Assembly: GCF_017310015.1 (NCBI RefSeq)
Contig: NZ_CP022297.1
Coordinates: 434,001 to 498,000, forward strand
Origin: Marinobacterium iners
Lineage (GTDB): Bacteria; Pseudomonadota; Gammaproteobacteria; Pseudomonadales; Balneatricaceae
Length of the DNA: 64,000 nucleotides
Direction: 5' to 3'
Each line of letters starts with the position of its first letter. Position 1 is the first letter of the stretch. Position numbers and translations under genes: made by a program. Shown one piece after another: positions 34,550 to 44,369 of this stretch. The notes beneath the pieces were generated by a model. The model was not told the DNA's origin and did no database searches. It saw only the letters and a list, made by a program, of their open reading frames with translations.

Positions 34550-35833
34550 TTATTGACCATAGCCTGCACCATACGGCAAGAAGGTCGCAATTTCGGGAAC
34601 CAGTATCAGTAGTGCCAGTCCTGTCAGCATCAGAAAAACATAGGGCACTGAGCCTGAAATGACCTCAGACAGTGGTGCTTGTGTGATTCCTTTGATGACA
34701 AACAGGTTCATGCCCACCGGTGGTGTGATCATAGCCAGTTCCAGGTTTACCATCAGCAGTACCCCATACCAGATCAGGTCAATATCTAGCGCCAGCATGG
34801 CCGGAAGCAGAATGGGCGTTGTGATCAGGATGATGGCAATTGACTCCAGAAACATGCCCATTACAAAGATAATGGCCATGACCATCAGGATAAAGCCCCA
34901 TTTAGAGAAGCCGACACTGATAACCCACTCAGCAATCTCCGCCGGTAAACGGATAATGGTGATGGCATGACCAAACACATGTGCTCCCATGATGATGGCA
35001 AAGACCATCAAAGAAACGTGCATGGTTTCCATCAACGACTGCCTGAGTTCTTTGAACTTGAAACGCCGATAGATAAAAGTTGCTACCAGCAGAGCATAAA
35101 GAGAGCCTGCAGCGGCAGCTTCGCCTGGCGTGAAGACACCCAGATAGATTCCACCCATCACAAATGGTGGCATCATCAAGGCCCAGAACGCTTTTTTAGC
35201 GCTTTGCAGAACCTTTGCATGTCCTGGGTAATTGGGGGAGGACATTTTTCCCCGGTAAGCGCTGACGATGCAGTAAGCCGAAAACATCAATGCGATCATA
35301 AGCCCGGGTACAAGGCCGGCAAGGAACAGTGCACCGATTGAAGCGTCGGTCACGATGGAGTAAAGAATCATAGGGCCTGATGGTGGGATCAGAATACCCA
35401 AGGTACCACCGGCGGCAACCACACCCAAAGCGGAGCGACGACGATAGCCATATTTCTCCATCTGAGGAATGGCGCTGGAACCGATCGAAAGTGCAGTAGC
35501 GACAGAGGAACCGGAAATTGAAGCAAAAATGGTGCAGGACATAACTGTGGCTACACCCAGCCCACCTTTGATATGGCCGATCAGGTTGTGTGCAAACTGG
35601 TAAAGGTCATCAATCACATGCCCTCTGATCATAACCTGTGCCATGAATACAAACAGCGGAATGGTCGCTAAAATGCTTTTGTCCATGGTGGCATAGAGTG
35701 TGTCACCGATAGCGCCGATGTTCTCCCCAAATAATGCAAGAACAGCGATACCGGTAGCAGCGAGGGCCGCAAAGATAGGAACTCCCGCCAGTAGTAACAC
35801 CAAAAGTCCGGCAAAAATCAGAATCGTTGTCAT
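34550..35833 (-). CDS. dctM: TRAP transporter large permease
   Basis: The 427-residue membrane subunit of a tripartite ATP-independent periplasmic transporter, with about 12 hydrophobic helices. It carries family features such as GGTLGILIPPSGPMILYSI and TPPVGMNLFVIKG. It imports an organic acid with sodium together with the two upstream genes. The start ATG overlaps the dctQ stop by four bases (ATGA), which sets the start against a longer frame. Confidence 0.95.
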   Translation of the reverse strand: MTTILIFAGLLVLLLAGVPIFAALAATGIAVLALFGENIGAIGDTLYATMDKSILATIPLFVFMAQVMIRGHVIDDLYQFAHNLIGHIKGGLGVATVMSCTIFASISGSSVATALSIGSSAIPQMEKYGYRRRSALGVVAAGGTLGILIPPSGPMILYSIVTDASIGALFLAGLVPGLMIALMFSAYCIVSAYRGKMSSPNYPGHAKVLQSAKKAFWALMMPPFVMGGIYLGVFTPGEAAAAGSLYALLVATFIYRRFKFKELRQSLMETMHVSLMVFAIIMGAHVFGHAITIIRLPAEIAEWVISVGFSKWGFILMVMAIIFVMGMFLESIAIILITTPILLPAMLALDIDLIWYGVLLMVNLELAMITPPVGMNLFVIKGITQAPLSEVISGSVPYVFLMLTGLALLILVPEIATFLPYGAGYGQ

Positions 35834-36330
35834 GATCGTTTCTCCGGTGTCTGATTGAGCAGACGTTCTAAGAAACGGGTGGCCGCAGCCAGCGCTAACA
35901 GTGCCGAGCCGATTGCCATGGGGACTTGTGTTACCCAAATCGGAGCATCGAGCTCACCGACCGAGTAGAGACCAAAATCACGATTAAACATCAAGGTTTC
36001 CCAGGAGGCGTCCAGAAATATAACGGCTACCGCAAACACTACGGCGTAGCCCAGCAGGCTGCAGATCTTCTGAATGGTGGGCGGAAAGCGAGGCGTCAGC
36101 AGGTCGATAGCAATGTGCCGGTCATCCAGAAGCACCGAGCTCAAGCCCAGAAATGCCATCGCGACCATCAAATAGCCGATCATTTCATCTGACCAGGTAA
36201 GCGGGGCATTTAGAAAGTACCGCATCAGAACGGCATAGCTGATCAGTGTAAATACCACTAGGATGAGAAGGGCGCTAAGCGCCCCTCCCAAACGGGGTAA
36301 TACACGCAACACAATGAATAGCATGTTCAT
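35830..36330 (-). CDS. dctQ: TRAP transporter small permease
   Basis: A 166-residue membrane protein with four hydrophobic helices and the DctQ hallmark WSDEMIGYLMVAMAFLGLS. It pairs with the large permease. The start may be ATG 36330 or 36324; AGGG lies 11 bases before the former. It begins about 20 bases after the dctP stop. Confidence 0.92.
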   Translation of the reverse strand: MNMLFIVLRVLPRLGGALSALLILVVFTLISYAVLMRYFLNAPLTWSDEMIGYLMVAMAFLGLSSVLLDDRHIAIDLLTPRFPPTIQKICSLLGYAVVFAVAVIFLDASWETLMFNRDFGLYSVGELDAPIWVTQVPMAIGSALLALAAATRFLERLLNQTPEKRS

Positions 36331-36350
36331 GTCCGTGATCACCCTGGCGG

Positions 36351-37340
36351 TTACTGAAGTTTGTCAATTAGCTCGATTAACTCATCGGTGTCGTCACCCG
36401 CCCACTTGGAGAAAGACTCGTTAAACGCCGGTAGCATGACTTCGGCAATAGCCTTTTGCTCTTCAGGTGATGCAAAGTGCAAGTTAACTCCCTTTTCACG
36501 TAACTGGTCAGGGGCTTGTCCCATCGCCTCGGTGGAAAGCTCGATAGCCCACTCAGATGCTTTAAGGCCGGCTTCATCCAGAACTCTCCGGTTCTCGGCC
36601 GAGAGCGTGTTGTACCAGCGTGGATTGGCAAAACCATGAGCATACACCGAGATAATTGGCAGTACGGTCATATGGTCTTGTACTTCGTAATACTTGCGGC
36701 TGACTGCCGCAGCGATATCGGTGATGGCCGCATCAATGACACCTGTGGACAGCGCTTGGTAAACATCGCCGCCGGACATGGAAACTGGGGATGCTCCCAT
36801 CTTCTCCAGACCGGCATTAAACGGTGGCACGAGCCCCCGGATTTTGATGCCCTGAAAATCGGCAGGTGCCTTGAGATGTTTGCCGTTTGAGGTGAGAACA
36901 GATGTATTGGTCTGGAACATCCAAGTCAGATTTTTTAATCCCTTATCTTCCAGTTTGTTCTCCAGGAATTGGGCAGCCTCCGATGTGGGCCATTTTTTCC
37001 AGACCTCCATGTCACTGAAAGCGAAGGGCGCAGTGGTTACCAGCATGGCTGGCATGGTTCGCCCCCAGCCGAAGTTGAGGGCAAAGCCACACTCTATATC
37101 ACCCTTGGCGACCGCTGGAATGACTTCTTTTGTGGAGACCAGGCTGTTGGCCGGGTAAACTTCAACTTTTAGTTCGCCCTTGGATTGAGCTTCGATTTCT
37201 TTTGCCCATTTATCGATTGCCATGCCGATGCTATGGGTAGGTGGGAACTGGTGTGCGCAGCGCATAGTATCAGCAGCAAGTGCTGTCCCAGAGAACAGGA
37301 ATGAGGCGCTCAGCAGGGATGCGGTTATTGTTGTTTTCAT
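36351..37340 (-). CDS. dctP: TRAP transporter solute-binding protein
   Basis: A 329-residue periplasmic binding protein with a Sec signal (residues 1-22, cleaved after ALA). It has the DctP pattern, with the ligand arginine likely in IKIRGLVPPFNAGLEKMGASPV and the GGDVYQALSTGVIDAA motif. It captures an organic acid for the DctQM pair. Ligand not known; the neighbouring CoA-transferase and lyase point to a carboxylate that is activated to a CoA ester. Confidence 0.94.
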   Translation of the reverse strand: MKTTITASLLSASFLFSGTALAADTMRCAHQFPPTHSIGMAIDKWAKEIEAQSKGELKVEVYPANSLVSTKEVIPAVAKGDIECGFALNFGWGRTMPAMLVTTAPFAFSDMEVWKKWPTSEAAQFLENKLEDKGLKNLTWMFQTNTSVLTSNGKHLKAPADFQGIKIRGLVPPFNAGLEKMGASPVSMSGGDVYQALSTGVIDAAITDIAAAVSRKYYEVQDHMTVLPIISVYAHGFANPRWYNTLSAENRRVLDEAGLKASEWAIELSTEAMGQAPDQLREKGVNLHFASPEEQKAIAEVMLPAFNESFSKWAGDDTDELIELIDKLQ

Positions 37341-37402
37341 GGTTACGCTCCTGATTTTATTATCGTGTATGGTTATTCTGCTGGCCCTGTCAGGACCGAA
37401 GG

Positions 37403-38347
37403 TTATGAACTGTATGTGAAATTTTTGGGCAACCCCGATTTGGCAATATCGCCATATACGGGCTCATTGGGCATGCTTTCCTGAATCAGCGCACGTGCCT
37501 GAACTAGTTGATTGATATCGATTCCGGTTGCAAAGCCCATCTTCTCGGTCAAGTAGACCAGATCTTCAATTACCACATTGCCGGTTGCGCCGGGTGCGAA
37601 GGGACAGCCGCCGAGTCCACCCAGGGACGCATCAAAAATGGTGGCACCTGCCTTGAGTGCGGCTGCGGCATTGGCCAAGCCTGTGCCGCGAGTGTTGTGC
37701 AGATGAACGACATAGGGTCTGCCGGACAGAAGAAGGGTCATGCGCTCACACACGGCGGCCACTTCAGCAGGACCACCATAGCCAACCGTATCGGCAACGC
37801 CGACAGTATCGGCTCCTGCTTCAAGGCATGCCTCGGCAATGCGGGCCACTTCATCCGGGTCTACGTGACCTGCGATGGAACAGCCAAATGCCATCGAAAT
37901 GCCTGCGTTGACAACAGTGTTCGGGTTAAATCGGTCACGCAGTTCTACAGCATGTCGTATCGCCTTGATGCTATCCTCACGGCTGCGACGAGCGTTGGCC
38001 TGGTTGTGTTCTTCCGTGGCAGACATGACAACGGTAAGTTCATCAGCATCAGCTTTCAGGGCGTCTTCGATACCGCGCTCGTTCAGGACCAGAGCGATGG
38101 CCACCGCACCAGGCAGACTGTGCGTATAGGCGATGATCTCGCGCACATCCGCAAATTGGGGGAAACGGCTTGCCGGCAGGAACGAGCCGACTTCGAAATG
38201 GCGAATCCCGGCATCATATTCTGCCTTGATCCAGCGCTTTTTCTGCTCGGTACTCGGATACATCTCAGCCATTTGAATACCGTCACGCAGGCCGACTTCA
38301 CGCACAATGACCTTTTGTTTTGGATATAGTTTTTCAACACGGCTCAT
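37403..38347 (-). CDS. HMG-CoA lyase-like enzyme
   Basis: A 314-residue TIM-barrel enzyme of the HMG-CoA lyase / DRE-TIM family. The N-terminal REVGLRDGIQ binds metal and substrate. HLHNTRGTGLAN carries the metal histidines. The mobile-loop cysteine is in GLGGCPFAPGATGN. Known members cleave 3-hydroxy-3-methylglutaryl-CoA or related hydroxyacyl-CoA esters. It overlaps the CoA-transferase gene by four bases, so the transferase probably makes its substrate. Leucine breakdown is less likely, because the other leucine-pathway genes are absent. Confidence 0.9.
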   Translation of the reverse strand: MSRVEKLYPKQKVIVREVGLRDGIQMAEMYPSTEQKKRWIKAEYDAGIRHFEVGSFLPASRFPQFADVREIIAYTHSLPGAVAIALVLNERGIEDALKADADELTVVMSATEEHNQANARRSREDSIKAIRHAVELRDRFNPNTVVNAGISMAFGCSIAGHVDPDEVARIAEACLEAGADTVGVADTVGYGGPAEVAAVCERMTLLLSGRPYVVHLHNTRGTGLANAAAALKAGATIFDASLGGLGGCPFAPGATGNVVIEDLVYLTEKMGFATGIDINQLVQARALIQESMPNEPVYGDIAKSGLPKNFTYSS

Positions 38348-39501
38348 GCTGTCTGTCCCTTTTTGATTGTGCTGCTGCCTGCGGTGAAAAACTCGGCGTT
38401 GTGCTGACCGATCTCTGGCAGGTCAAGGTTATCGGGCAAGAAGGGGTTGCCATCGATCTCTACCGGTAATCCCGGTGCTCTAAAAGTACGACCCTGTGCA
38501 TGCGATTCAAACAGGCCGTTAGGACGATTTACGTGGGGGTCTTGATACATTTCCGCCGGGCGGGAAATCGGGGAGAATGGTAGTCCTTGTTCCTCTAATG
38601 CTGTGGCTAGGTACTCGAATGACTGGGCAGAAACAGCCTTGGCAATCAGCGGAATGGTCCAGCTACGTGCTTGGATCTGGTCCGGGCGATTTTGTAGTCG
38701 CTCATCTTCAAGTAGCTCACTAAGGCCCAACACCCTGCAAAGGGCCCGCCATTGTCCCTCGGTGACTGCACCGATAAAGATTTGCTTGCCAGTAGCTGTG
38801 TCGAAAATGTCATACACAGGCCAGGAAAAATTGCGCTCGGGCATCGGTGGCTCTTCGGTGCCTTCAAGATCAAACTGCACCATGTGTTGCGCAACCAGGA
38901 ATAGGCAATTCTCAAATAGGCCAATGCGAAGAGAGTGGCCCTTACCATCATGCTGCCGTGCCAGTAGGGTGGACACCACGGCAAAGGCTCCGAACAGCCC
39001 CCCCATAATATCGTTGGCTGAGGAGCCTATGCGCAGTGGACGGCCAGTCGGTCCGGTCATGTATGCCATGCCGGTCATCATTTGAACTACTTCGTCCATA
39101 GCGGTCCGATTTTCGTAGGGTCCATGCAGAAAGCCCTTGCAGGAGGCAATAATCAACGATGGGTATTGAGCCTGCAGTTGAGCCGGAGAGAGTCCCATTT
39201 TTTCCAGTGACTGATCACGGAAATTCTCGATGAAGACATCAGCGCCATCCAGCAGTTGATGCAACTGGGCGCGATCAGATTCACTCTTGAGGTCAAGGGT
39301 CACGGATTTTTTACCGCGATTGAAGGTCGGGAAAAAGCCTCGGCCCATGCCGGTAAGGTTACGGGTTTTGTCACCCTCGGGAGGTTCGATCTTGATGACC
39401 TCTGCCCCCATAAAGGCTAAGAACATGGCACAGGACGGGCCCATGATCATATGGCTCATTTCGACGACGCGGACTCCAGAAAGTGGCTTATTGTTATTCA
39501 T
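38344..39501 (-). CDS. CaiB/BaiF (class III) CoA-transferase
   Basis: A 385-residue class III CoA-transferase. It begins GVRVVEMSHMIMGPSCAMFL and has AEVIKIEPPEGDKTR, then the catalytic Asp in the YENRTAMDEVVQMMTG region. It moves CoA from an acyl-CoA such as succinyl-CoA to the imported acid. I use ATG 39501 since GGAG and AGG lie just upstream. First gene of the minus-strand cluster, divergent from the LysR regulator. Its stop overlaps the next start (ATGA). Confidence 0.92.
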   Translation of the reverse strand: MNNNKPLSGVRVVEMSHMIMGPSCAMFLAFMGAEVIKIEPPEGDKTRNLTGMGRGFFPTFNRGKKSVTLDLKSESDRAQLHQLLDGADVFIENFRDQSLEKMGLSPAQLQAQYPSLIIASCKGFLHGPYENRTAMDEVVQMMTGMAYMTGPTGRPLRIGSSANDIMGGLFGAFAVVSTLLARQHDGKGHSLRIGLFENCLFLVAQHMVQFDLEGTEEPPMPERNFSWPVYDIFDTATGKQIFIGAVTEGQWRALCRVLGLSELLEDERLQNRPDQIQARSWTIPLIAKAVSAQSFEYLATALEEQGLPFSPISRPAEMYQDPHVNRPNGLFESHAQGRTFRAPGLPVEIDGNPFLPDNLDLPEIGQHNAEFFTAGSSTIKKGQTA

Positions 39502-39596
39502 ACCTGTCTCCAATTGACTGATGGACAAGTTATAGCCTCATATATAGAATCTTAAAAATATATTATTCCTAACACTTCAATCTAAAAAATAGAACG

Positions 39597-40532
39597 ATGG
39601 ACCTGCGTCAGCTAAAATACTTCGTAGCTATCTATGAACTCAGAAACCTCTCACATGCGGCAGACCACTGTAGTGTGGCTCAGTCAGCGGTGAGCCATCA
39701 TTTGGCGCGGTTAGAAGATGAATTGGGTACACCTCTGTTCAAACGCCGCTCGCGTGGCATGGATCCGACCGCTGCCGGAGAGCGCCTATACGAACATGCC
39801 ATCGATATTTTTATTCGTTTGCGAATGGCAGAAGATGATGTCAAGAATGGTGGTAAGGTACTGTCCGGTGAGATCACAGTGGGTATGCCATACAGTGTAA
39901 TCAAGGTCATTGGTGTCGAGCTTATGAGGGCTGTGCGTGAGCGCTATCCTTCAGTGACCCTCATTTTGAAGGAAGCTCTATCAGGGATAGGGTTTGATCA
40001 CCTTGTGACGGAGCAGTGCGAGTTCTCACTTCTTTACAACCCACCACAGGATGATCGTATCCGACAGAAACCACTGTTGGATGAACAGCTCTACTTCATC
40101 GGCCATCCCAGCCTGCTGGGTGACGCACCAGATCCGCTGGAATTCAGAGACCTGACAGAATATCCACTGATGCTATTATCAAGCGGCACATTTTCTCGTG
40201 CTTTGATGGATAAGCCGCAGTTGCTCCACTCGCTGGAGAGAGCCAGTAGTGTGCGCCTTGCTTCTGTGGCGGCGACGATCGGTGCTCTTGAGGCTGCTAT
40301 CGGTTGTACGGTTGCTCCTCAGGTGCTGGTTGCAGATCAGCTTCAAAGAGGTGAACTGGTTGCGCGGCGAATCATTAACCCTGAGCCGGTGCGAACCCTG
40401 TATCTGGCTGAACGCAGTAACAACAGCTCCTCTTTTCTTTCGGAAAAGATTGCCCAGCTTGTTGAAGAATTAGTGCAGGACGCCGTACTAAAGGGACGTT
40501 GGACCGCTGCCTTGTTGGCGGCCGGGAAATAG
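39597..40532 (+). CDS. LysR-family regulator
   Basis: A 311-residue LysR regulator. The winged helix is at residues 1-60 (MDLRQLKYFVAIYELRNLSH, AQSAVSHHLARLEDELGTPL), followed by the ligand-binding domain. It is divergent from the CoA-transferase gene over 95 bases, the usual position for a regulator of the neighbouring operon, and probably senses the imported acid or its CoA ester. The AT-rich gap may hold its T-N11-A sites, but none stands out. Confidence 0.93.
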   Translation: MDLRQLKYFVAIYELRNLSHAADHCSVAQSAVSHHLARLEDELGTPLFKRRSRGMDPTAAGERLYEHAIDIFIRLRMAEDDVKNGGKVLSGEITVGMPYSVIKVIGVELMRAVRERYPSVTLILKEALSGIGFDHLVTEQCEFSLLYNPPQDDRIRQKPLLDEQLYFIGHPSLLGDAPDPLEFRDLTEYPLMLLSSGTFSRALMDKPQLLHSLERASSVRLASVAATIGALEAAIGCTVAPQVLVADQLQRGELVARRIINPEPVRTLYLAERSNNSSSFLSEKIAQLVEELVQDAVLKGRWTAALLAAGK

Positions 40533-40976
40533 TTCTGATAGGTCGTAGTTCTTTATATGCTGGAAGGCTAGGGTTTTGGCTCGCTAACATGGTTTTTGAA
40601 CTGAGAAGAATATCCACAGCGTCGTAAATAAGGCTGGCGTACTCCGGCTTCAAAGGAAACTGACATGTTACATAATGTCCGCTAAGGGCCATTTCCTGTA
40701 CTCTGAGTAACAGGGCACATGCTACTGAACGACAAGCATTTCAGAGTCAGCGGAACACTGATTCGAAGCTGGGCACCCATGACAATAGCCCTGCTGACCG
40801 CAGTGCTCAACACAACGTCAGGTGTAAGATGCACAGTGATAAGGCTCGCGTATCCAGCATGAACATAGAGGCTCAACTTGCCAGAAAAGCGCAGAGCAGC
40901 AGATCACCTCAATGACCCGCTGCTCTTGGTATTCAGTCATCCGCCAGAGCTTGTTTTTGCAGCTCGCTTCAGACTA
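40533..40976. other. Gene-free stretch
   Basis: About 440 bases between two converging genes. The open frames here are short, lack ribosome sites and match nothing I know. It may hold a decayed insertion. Confidence 0.6.
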
Positions 40977-42065
40977 TCAACCAATTTTCAGCACTGGCTT
41001 GATGGTCTCGCCGCTGGCCGAGTCTTCGAACGCTTGGTTGATTGCATCAAATTCATAGAATTTGACGAGTTTGTCGAAGGGGAACTGACCAGCCTTGTAG
41101 TAGGCAACCAGCTGAGGAATGAAAACGCGCGGCACCGAATCACCTTCGATCACGCCGATCATCGACTTGCCTTCGGCCATCAGATCATTGTGAATGTCCA
41201 AGGTCACTTCCGGGGTCACGCCCACGATTGCACTTACGCCCAAAGGTCGCAGAGCCTGCAGTGACTGACGCACAACGGCCGGGACACCCGTAGTTTCAAT
41301 AGCGTAGTGGCTGCCGCCGTCTGTCAGTGCGCGCACTTCGGCTACCGTATCAACTTCGCGGCCATTGAGCACAGCCGTCGCCCCCAGCTCTTTCGCCAGT
41401 GCAAGGCGACTTTCATGCACATCCACTGCAATAATGTGCTGACAACCGGCAATTTTCGCTGCCATTACAGCGCTAAGGCCGACGGCACCACAGCCGTAGA
41501 CAACCAGACTGCTGCCAAACTCAGGCTTCAGGCGATTGAGTACAGTACCGGCACCGGTCTGAATGCCACATCCCAGTGGGCCCAGTAGGGCCAGATCGAC
41601 TTCAGGGTCGACTTTGACTGCATTGCGTTGATGCACTACGGCATGGGTTGCAAATGAAGATTGCCCAAAGAAAGTACCCAGTGCCTGACCATCCTGACTC
41701 AGGCGGTGACTGCCATCATCAGCGCTGCCGCCGAAGTTTAAGTCATTGAAAGTGTCACAAACAGTCGGGTGGCCAGTCAGGCAGTTACCGCAACTGCCGC
41801 AATGGGCGAACGACAGCACAACATGGTCACCCGGTACCAGGTCGCTAACCTGTTCGCCCACGCTTTCAACAATGCCGGCGCCTTCGTGTCCCAGTACAAG
41901 CGGATAGGGAGAAATGCCAAGGTCACGTGCAACGGCATCAGTGTGACAGACACCGGTGGCGACGATGCGAACAAGAACTTCGCTGGCCTTAGGTGATGCC
42001 AGCTCGACATTTTCCAGCTCAAAAGCAGCATGTTGCTGGCGGGTAATGGCAGCTTTAATCTGCAT
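40977..42065 (-). CDS. Zinc alcohol dehydrogenase (aryl-alcohol type)
   Basis: A 362-residue medium-chain dehydrogenase. The catalytic zinc set is in GVCHTDAVARD and GHEGAGIVESVG. The structural zinc cysteines lie in HCGSCGNCLTGHPTVC. The NAD-binding motif is VYGCGAVGLSAV. The PLGCGIQTGAG segment is typical of aryl- or benzyl-alcohol dehydrogenases. AGGAG lies 6 bases before the ATG. It is separate from the catabolic cluster, so a link to it is only possible. Confidence 0.93.
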   Translation of the reverse strand: MQIKAAITRQQHAAFELENVELASPKASEVLVRIVATGVCHTDAVARDLGISPYPLVLGHEGAGIVESVGEQVSDLVPGDHVVLSFAHCGSCGNCLTGHPTVCDTFNDLNFGGSADDGSHRLSQDGQALGTFFGQSSFATHAVVHQRNAVKVDPEVDLALLGPLGCGIQTGAGTVLNRLKPEFGSSLVVYGCGAVGLSAVMAAKIAGCQHIIAVDVHESRLALAKELGATAVLNGREVDTVAEVRALTDGGSHYAIETTGVPAVVRQSLQALRPLGVSAIVGVTPEVTLDIHNDLMAEGKSMIGVIEGDSVPRVFIPQLVAYYKAGQFPFDKLVKFYEFDAINQAFEDSASGETIKPVLKIG

Positions 42066-42328
42066 CGCAATCTCCTAATATACTCGTAAGAAGTTCTGAG
42101 TATGCGATTTTCTGACAGATTTTGACAGGTACTAATTAGACAGTAGAGACATGTTTCGGAACAGTTTCGGAGTCGCCAACCATTACATCTTCAGCCTGTG
42201 CCATCTTGTTGTGAAAATTCCGGTGGCTGCAGTCAGAGGATCTTCCGCACACGCCTCCTGAAAGGTGAGTGACAGCTAGCAGCTGTACCGCTGGAATTTG
42301 AACTTGGCTGGTCGCAGGTTGACGCTAT

Positions 42329-42943
42329 TCACCACCTCAGCAGCGGCTGCCACAGCTGACGCCCAGGCTCACTGACCAGAAACCCCATCAGTCCCAGATT
42401 AAGCGCCACCGTCCACCAAAAGGTGGTTCGAAAGGCTGCTTTCACAGACTTATGACGCAACAAACTCTGCGCACACAACGCTCCCGGCCAGCCACCCAAC
42501 AGCGCCAGCATATGCAGCGTCGATTCAGGGGTACGGCGCCGATCGGCCTTGGCTGCTGCCTTGTCCATGGCGTAGACGATAAACGTCCAAATGCTCAGCG
42601 CCCCCATGAGTAGCGGGAGTTGCCAGGGTAACAGGCCGATCATCGCCGCCACTCCCAGTACAACAAACAGCGCGAGCACCGGTATGACTACATGGCTACT
42701 GGAGTGTTGACTGTTTCGCTGCCGCCGCACACTGGTGCCGGCTAAAACAACAGAGTCGGCACGGGGACGGTTGTCCTTATCGGTACCAGGCTCATAGGTA
42801 ACCAGCTGGTTAACCTGAGGCAGCAGACTGCGGTCGCGCATGGCGCTGACATGGAAAAACAGATCATCACCGCCTTCCAGCGGCTGAATAAAACCAAAGC
42901 CCTTGTCGGCGTTCCATTTTTTGATGCGACCTTTCATTGCCAT
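42329..42943 (-). CDS. Cold-shock domain and DUF1294 membrane protein
   Basis: A 204-residue fusion. The first 65 residues are a cold-shock domain (KGRIKKWNADKGFGFIQPLEGGDDLFFHVSAM) with RNP1-like aromatic residues. The rest is a DUF1294 part with about four hydrophobic helices, including the conserved GWPGALCAQSLLRHKSVKAAFR. It may bring nucleic-acid binding to the membrane; function unknown. I use ATG 42943, which has AGGGA 8-9 bases upstream. Confidence 0.9.
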   Translation of the reverse strand: MAMKGRIKKWNADKGFGFIQPLEGGDDLFFHVSAMRDRSLLPQVNQLVTYEPGTDKDNRPRADSVVLAGTSVRRQRNSQHSSSHVVIPVLALFVVLGVAAMIGLLPWQLPLLMGALSIWTFIVYAMDKAAAKADRRRTPESTLHMLALLGGWPGALCAQSLLRHKSVKAAFRTTFWWTVALNLGLMGFLVSEPGRQLWQPLLRW

Positions 42944-43199
42944 GTGTTCGTTCCCTGATATCGTTGGCAAAAATAACGTGCTACCGGCCAGAAGTTCATC
43001 TGTTGAAGGTGTCCATGCAGGCGGCAGGTAACAGATCACCCTTCTTGCAGAGGGCGGCTGTAAAAACGCCATACTACCAAAAAACGGCTATTCTGTTTGT
43101 TTCGAAGGGTGGCTGAAAGCGGCAACCCCGCATCGGGCTGATGTGTCATCTCTCTGGGTGCTGATCCAGCCAGATAGACCAACGAGAAAAGGAGATTCC

Positions 43200-43694
43200 A
43201 TGACGGCTCAAATCAGTGAAAGCCTGCAGCTGGACGGTGAGCAAGTGCCAATGATGGCCACGCCCTTGGAGCAGTATTTCGAATTGGGCGGTGAAAAGCC
43301 TGAATTCCATGCAACATGCTCGGCGCTGTGGCGGGGGTATCGGGCAAGCTGGGAGATTATCGATGACCGGCTGTATCTTGTAGGCTTGCAGGGAACGGGA
43401 CCTGGCGGCCGGACCATCACTCAGAAAGACCTGTTTCCCGATTACGCTGAGCGTGCCTTTGCGCATTGGTACAGCGGTACGATCAGAATTCCAAGAGGGA
43501 AGCTGCTGGAGTACGTCCATGGAGGCTTCGGTAGTCAGTATGAGCAAGACCTGATGTTAACGCTTGATCGGGGCGTCGTCGTCAGCAGGCAAGTTATCCA
43601 CAATGGCACTGCACCCGAAGGGGCAACTGAAGGCTATTCACCGGCAGCCATGACGGTGTTTCAGCAAGGTGATGCAGGGGGTAAACAGGAATGA
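43200..43694 (+). CDS. Hypothetical protein
   Basis: A 164-residue soluble protein (MTAQISESLQLDGEQVPMMA at its start). Segments such as FHATCSALWRGYRASWEI, DDRLYLVGLQG and FAHWYSGTIRIPRGKLLEYVHGGFGS look like a beta-rich domain found in other uncharacterised proteins. GGAG lies 6 bases before the ATG. It overlaps the next gene by four bases, so the two form an operon. Confidence 0.7.
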   Translation: MTAQISESLQLDGEQVPMMATPLEQYFELGGEKPEFHATCSALWRGYRASWEIIDDRLYLVGLQGTGPGGRTITQKDLFPDYAERAFAHWYSGTIRIPRGKLLEYVHGGFGSQYEQDLMLTLDRGVVVSRQVIHNGTAPEGATEGYSPAAMTVFQQGDAGGKQE

Positions 43695-44275
43695 ATTACC
43701 TCTACGGCTATCTGGTTGTCGGTGTGGTCTATGGGCTATCCGTCTGGGTTCTGCACAAACTGAGGCCACGTAAGAACGAGCTGAATGACACCATCACCGC
43801 CGCAATGGACAAAGCGAGAGAAGGGCAGCCGTTCTCTTTTCTCGAAGACATTCTGGCACCACTTTTGGCCATACTCTTTGTTGTTACGGCATGGCCGTTA
43901 CTGATCATCATAAACATCCGTGACAAAAGACGATTTGAACGTCGGCTCGATGATGACGGTGAAGAGCAACTCACTGTGGCAGCAGAAGACGTGCTCGAAC
44001 AGCTAACGATCCAGGAGATAGAACAACGGGAAATGGTCACAGACCCTCTGCATGCAGCACCCGAGCTGCCTTTTGGCCATCTACACCCCGTCTGGGTCAA
44101 GTTCAAACAGTCCTTGGATGAGCAGGATACTGTCCATTCGTTCACGAAAGAATGGCGGCCACCTTTATCGTTTTACCATCAGGAAGTAAGCGGGTATGTC
44201 TGCGTTCGGGACGCGCAGCCCGAGCATTTCATACTGACCAAAGTGGTTGAATTGCCTCTGTCCCGCAGGGCCTGA
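43691..44275 (+). CDS. Hypothetical membrane protein
   Basis: A 194-residue protein with a hydrophobic helix at 5-22 and another near 55-76 (DILAPLLAILFVVTAWPLLI). A charged soluble C-terminal half follows. It may be an inner-membrane partner of the preceding soluble protein. No family recognised. A GC-rich hairpin (44296-44327) lies past the stop. Confidence 0.7.
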   Translation: MNYLYGYLVVGVVYGLSVWVLHKLRPRKNELNDTITAAMDKAREGQPFSFLEDILAPLLAILFVVTAWPLLIIINIRDKRRFERRLDDDGEEQLTVAAEDVLEQLTIQEIEQREMVTDPLHAAPELPFGHLHPVWVKFKQSLDEQDTVHSFTKEWRPPLSFYHQEVSGYVCVRDAQPEHFILTKVVELPLSRRA

Positions 44276-44340
44276 AAAAGACAGCGTAACGGCTTGCCGG
44301 GGGTAGCCCATCCGCTGCGCTCCCGGCTTGAATGAAACAG

Positions 44341-44369
44341 AACCTGGGTGGTTTTATCCACAGCAGGTT
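44341..44369. promoter_or_regulatory. Possible BrxR operator upstream of the BREX operon
   Basis: AACCTG (44341-44346) and CAGGTT (44364-44369) with inner TGG/CCA form an imperfect inverted repeat about 60-90 bases before brxR. A promoter-like TTGCTA...TATGAC lies just after it. BrxR-type proteins bind such repeats before their operons in other bacteria; this particular site is inferred. Confidence 0.35.

Noticed and set aside
37403..38347. Leucine degradation pathway
   Set aside because: No isovaleryl-CoA dehydrogenase, methylcrotonyl-CoA carboxylase or hydratase genes are adjacent; a CoA-transferase and TRAP transporter are.
40682..40876. A 64-codon minus-strand frame between the LysR and dehydrogenase genes
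   Set aside because: No ribosome site and no recognisable pattern; recorded only as part of a gene-free stretch.
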